Assembly (NCBI GenBank): GCA_030655675.1
Contig: JAUSPM010000163.1
Coordinates: 1-7,675 of the forward strand
DNA from: Methanosarcinaceae archaeon
Lineage (GTDB): Archaea; Halobacteriota; Methanosarcinia; Methanosarcinales; Methanosarcinaceae
DNA length: 7,675 nt
Reading direction: 5' to 3'
Shown: positions 5,189 to 7,675 of the stretch, piece by piece
Numbering within the stretch: the stretch's first letter is position 1
Layout of the letters: every line of letters begins with the position of its first letter
Position numbers and translations under genes: made by a program
The notes under the pieces: generated by a model
The model's input: the letters and a program-made list of their open reading frames with translations, nothing else
What the model was told of the DNA's origin: nothing
Databases searched by the model: none

Positions 5189-7290
5189 AAAGTTTGCAGG
5201 ATATTCCGCGCATCGGGGATAAGATGGCACAACGTTTCAGAGAACATTTCGGGAGCGAGGAGGCAGCACTTGATGCAATACTTGGTGGTGACATTGCAGG
5301 CATATCCGAAGTTGAAGGGATAGGCCAGAGATATGCGATATCCCTTGTACACGAGGTACGCGCACAGGTGGAAGGCGTTTCGATCTCTGATTTCCTGAAA
5401 ACAAAAGAATCTGTGGATATCTATGAGCGGCTGCTCGACATCATAAAACAGTTCGCACACACGCGGTATGCAAAAGATAAACTTCATATATATTTCCCGT
5501 ACCCTGCATCCAAAAAAGATAAGATCGTATCCGTGCGCGAGTCAGTATCATATTATATAGACACTGCAAAGTTGCTCAGGAACAACAGCGACACATCAAA
5601 TTTCCCTGATCTGCTTTCGGGTATTCGTCCATTGAATCTCAAATACAATCCACCTCAAATACGCGAGCGTGCGATCATCACTGCTAATCATGAGGAGTTC
5701 GAATATGCGCGCCAGAGGTTTGGCAGTGCCATTGCTGTGCAGATGGTAAGAACACCTTCCGAGTTTGTGGATGTGGCGCGGGGTTATTCTCATGTCATCG
5801 CATCAGGTGACGCTTTCCTTGGATTTGACTTTCCTGAGGATGTTGAACCTGAATATGTATCGGACCTGCAAAGAATGGAGGACTGGCAGGTAGTTCCTGA
5901 ACAGGTTATCGGTTTTTTTGCAAAGAACCTCGCAACAATTCAATGTTCGATAGAGGTTATAAAAGCGATACGAAAAACCAGTACCATATTTTTTGAACAG
6001 GTAAATGAGAAAGATCTTGATGAACTTGGCCAAACCCTTTCGATGATCGATGAAAGCGGGGATGTGAAAGCCGGAAACGATCCGGATATTGACATGCAGA
6101 ACTCGATCATTGAGAACATGGATACCTGTATTTCCGATGCTGTGCGTGATGCTAATACAAGGTTGGATAAGTGTTTAACCGAAAGCAAATTGACTATCAG
6201 TGGACAGGATATGTTAAAGGTGATGAGCGGGGCTGTGGAACTGAAAGAGATGCTTGAGAAGGAAGTGTCCAGATCATATCACACTGTCGTCAAGGAAGCA
6301 AAAGAGCGAATTTCAAACGAACTCAAGCTTGGAAAAAAAGAGATGCTGATAGCAGAGTCATTTTTCCCTGATGAGATAATACATCCTATTGAAGTTGACC
6401 GCGATCATGTGAATGCACTAAAACAGCATGTGACGCATAGTATACAGAAAAAGAAGATCGAGCATAAACGGAACATTTCAAAGACCCTGTACGGATACCG
6501 CGATATTGTGCATGAGATGGTTCGCAGTGTGCTGGATTTTGATGTAGGATTCGCGATAGGATGTTTTGCGCATGAGTACGATCTCGTGATGCCGGAGTTG
6601 ATCGATAAGACAGGGGTAGGATTTGCGAAAGGTGAAAACCTGTTCTTGAGATCGCGGCATGGTGTGGTTACCCCGATAGACTATTCGCTCGGAGATACAA
6701 TTCACAGTCCGCAGGACAAAAGCAGGGTTGTGCTGCTCAGTGGTGTGAATTCGGGAGGCAAGACCTCAATGCTCGAACTCATTGCACAATGTGTAATACT
6801 TGCACACATGGGATTCCCAACCCCAGCGAAGTCGCTCGAGATCGGGATGACGGACGGACTTTACTATTTCGCAAAATCAAAAGGAACACTGGACGCAGGT
6901 GCCTTCGAGACCACTCTCATGGATTTTTCAGTTGTTGCGGATGATTCCAGCAAGGTGGTTCTGGTCGATGAAATGGAATCCATTACCGAACCCGGCGCGT
7001 CCGCCAAGATCATTGCAGGCATACTTGAGGTTCTGTCAGAGAATAAGGGCAGCCTGGCTGTGTTCGTGTCACACCTGCCGGAGTTGATATTGGAAAATAC
7101 GGAGTGCAGTGTTCGGGTGGATGGAATCGAAGCAAGCGGGCTTGATGCCGACCTCAACCTTATCGTGGAGCGAACCCCGCGCTACAATTATATTGCAAAA
7201 AGCACGCCAGAATTGATAGTTGAGCGGCTTTCAAGAAAAACAACTGGAGCCGAGCAGGCGTTTTATGAGAGATTGAGGGCGAAGTTTTAG
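5185..7290 (+). CDS. MutS-like ATPase with N-terminal helix-hairpin-helix, archaeal type
   Basis: A 701-residue protein. Residues 1-62 hold two helix-hairpin-helix motifs (DIPRIGDKMAQRF, 5-17; EVEGIGQRYA, 43-52) for DNA binding. The middle is alpha-helical, with probable coiled coil at about 345-400, the MutS-type clamp/lever region. The C-terminal ATPase domain has Walker A GVNSGGKTS (520-528), a signature-like stretch DAGAFETTLMDF (570-581), Walker B VVLVDE (591-596) followed by MESITEPG, and an H-loop His (SHLP, His630). It lacks the N-terminal mismatch-recognition domain with the Phe-x-Glu motif of true MutS, so it is a MutS paralogue rather than the classical mismatch sensor; I see no Smr domain either. 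It overlaps the DUF4130 stop as ATGA, with GAGG at 5174-5177 seven bases before the start. The context suggests that it recognises or remodels DNA structures on which the radical SAM/DUF4130 pair acts; that is inference. Confidence 0.85.
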   Translation: MKSLQDIPRIGDKMAQRFREHFGSEEAALDAILGGDIAGISEVEGIGQRYAISLVHEVRAQVEGVSISDFLKTKESVDIYERLLDIIKQFAHTRYAKDKLHIYFPYPASKKDKIVSVRESVSYYIDTAKLLRNNSDTSNFPDLLSGIRPLNLKYNPPQIRERAIITANHEEFEYARQRFGSAIAVQMVRTPSEFVDVARGYSHVIASGDAFLGFDFPEDVEPEYVSDLQRMEDWQVVPEQVIGFFAKNLATIQCSIEVIKAIRKTSTIFFEQVNEKDLDELGQTLSMIDESGDVKAGNDPDIDMQNSIIENMDTCISDAVRDANTRLDKCLTESKLTISGQDMLKVMSGAVELKEMLEKEVSRSYHTVVKEAKERISNELKLGKKEMLIAESFFPDEIIHPIEVDRDHVNALKQHVTHSIQKKKIEHKRNISKTLYGYRDIVHEMVRSVLDFDVGFAIGCFAHEYDLVMPELIDKTGVGFAKGENLFLRSRHGVVTPIDYSLGDTIHSPQDKSRVVLLSGVNSGGKTSMLELIAQCVILAHMGFPTPAKSLEIGMTDGLYYFAKSKGTLDAGAFETTLMDFSVVADDSSKVVLVDEMESITEPGASAKIIAGILEVLSENKGSLAVFVSHLPELILENTECSVRVDGIEASGLDADLNLIVERTPRYNYIAKSTPELIVERLSRKTTGAEQAFYERLRAKF

Positions 7291-7295
7291 TTGTG

Positions 7296-7335
7296 ATATC
7301 TAGTATCGAGTCAACCATATAATGTCGCTAGATAT
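7296..7335 (+). terminator. Stem-loop just after the operon stop codon
   Basis: ATATCTAG (7296-7303) and CTAGATAT (7328-7335) are perfect inverted repeats of eight bases with a 24-base loop, beginning five bases after the MutS-like stop codon. It may mark the operon's 3' end or protect it. No T-run follows directly; the first one (GTTTTTA) is about 55 bases on, so true termination could lie there. Confidence 0.35.
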
Positions 7336-7343
7336 AAAGTATT

Positions 7344-7467
7344 CAGATAGATGGGCCTTGGGGCAAAATTACCGCAGCATAGCGATTAGTTTTTACGATA
7401 AAAATGAAAATAAACGCCACAGCATACAGATTCAATAAATAATATTGTCCCAAAGCCAGATAGATGG
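7344..7467. repeat. Paired direct and inverted repeats
   Basis: CAGATAGATGG occurs at 7344-7354 and again at 7457-7467. Overlapping these are inverted arms at 7352-7371 and 7440-7459, matching at 15 of 20 positions (core TTGGGGCAA against TTGTCCCAA). The roughly 68 bases between the arms are AT-rich and hold no gene. A third partial copy of the direct unit (AATAGATGGAAG) lies at 7478-7489. Confidence 0.55.
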
Positions 7468-7522
7468 AAACAATGTAATAGATGGAAGGTGGCATGACAT
7501 CTGCTAAATACGGCGCAACCAC

Positions 7523-7538
7523 CCGCGCGTGAGCGCGG
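7523..7538. other. Perfect GC hairpin with GNRA-type loop
   Basis: CCGCGC-GTGA-GCGCGG: a perfect six-base-pair GC stem closed by GTGA, a GNRA tetraloop when read on the plus strand. Such a stem in AT-rich surroundings suggests a structured RNA, but no RNA family is recognised around it. Confidence 0.45.
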
Positions 7539-7655
7539 CACGTTCCTGCACCACGAATGTTAAGTATATTTTGATCTTCAAACGTCGGCGTATTTGCATT
7601 TTTGAGAATTGTAAATTGTATGTTTGGTCTACAAGTTTGGTAGCAGTGGACCGCG

Positions 7656-7669
7656 CCGCCTGATGGCGG
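7656..7669. other. Short GC hairpin at the window edge
   Basis: CCGCC-TGAT-GGCGG: a perfect five-base-pair GC stem with a four-base loop, six bases before the window ends. It could be part of an RNA or an element that continues beyond the window. No family is assigned. Confidence 0.35.
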
Positions 7670-7675
7670 AAACAG

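Larger units (their letters stand above)
7291..7675. other. Gene-free stretch at the right end
   Basis: No convincing protein or tRNA gene. It holds a stem-loop right after the operon, a pair of inverted plus direct repeats (7344-7467), and two short GC-rich hairpins (7523-7538, 7656-7669) in otherwise AT-rich DNA. A 31-codon Arg-rich frame on the minus strand (7504-7599) is considered and rejected. The GC-rich hairpins in an AT-rich setting could belong to a structured RNA, possibly running off the window. Confidence 0.5.

Noticed and set aside
5011..5487. 158-codon frame on the minus strand across the DUF4130/MutS junction
   Set aside because: It lies opposite two well-supported genes, has no domain motif, and has no promoter or ribosome binding site of note.
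7504..7599. 31-codon Arg-rich frame on the minus strand (starts MQIRRRLKIKIYLTF)
   Set aside because: Too short, has no clear ribosome binding site, and its second half is the translation of a GC palindrome.

Overview
The window looks like a chromosomal segment of a methanogen-related archaeon, probably in the Methanosarcina/ANME-2 ('Methanoperedens'-like) part of the Euryarchaeota. The signs are archaeal TATA boxes (TTATATAA, TTTATATC), GGTGAT or GGAGG ribosome binding sites a few bases from starts, one apparently leaderless gene, archaeal-type toxin-antitoxin families, long CACAGAG and GACACGGATT palindromes, and an archaeal-type MutS-like protein with N-terminal helix-hairpin-helix motifs. 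The lineage is inferred; no rRNA or marker gene is present.

The left part (1 to about 3130) is AT-rich accessory DNA. It holds a DUF104-type antitoxin gene (363-584) followed by only the first 14 codons of a VapC-like PIN toxin; a MNT-type nucleotidyltransferase (632-955) with no HEPN partner; a small zinc-ribbon protein (1400-1555, 51 codons) with its own promoter and ribosome binding site; a phosphoribosyltransferase-GNAT acetyltransferase fusion (1574-2500); a HicB antitoxin (2527-2760); and an overlapping HicA toxin reading frame broken by TAG at codon 17. Thus three antitoxin-type genes survive next to truncated, missing or broken toxins. Palindromic elements lie at 103-172, 1017-1084, 2917-3028 and 3044-3095.

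A 61-base element containing a TATA box occurs twice, at 1199-1259 and 3129-3189, 1930 bases apart. The right copy is the promoter of the downstream operon. The left copy has no gene attached. Together they bracket the zinc-ribbon, fusion and HicBA block, which suggests that the block was inserted by a duplication.

The right part (3198-7290) is a tight three-gene operon with ATGA overlaps: a radical SAM protein with a C-terminal helix-hairpin-helix (putative DNA modification/repair family), its usual DUF4130 partner, and a 701-residue MutS-like ATPase. The layout points to a DNA repair or DNA modification pathway in which the radical SAM/DUF4130 pair works with a MutS-type DNA clamp, where bacteria often have a uracil-DNA glycosylase domain or gene.

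The final 385 bases have no convincing gene but contain several hairpins and a pair of inverted and direct repeats.
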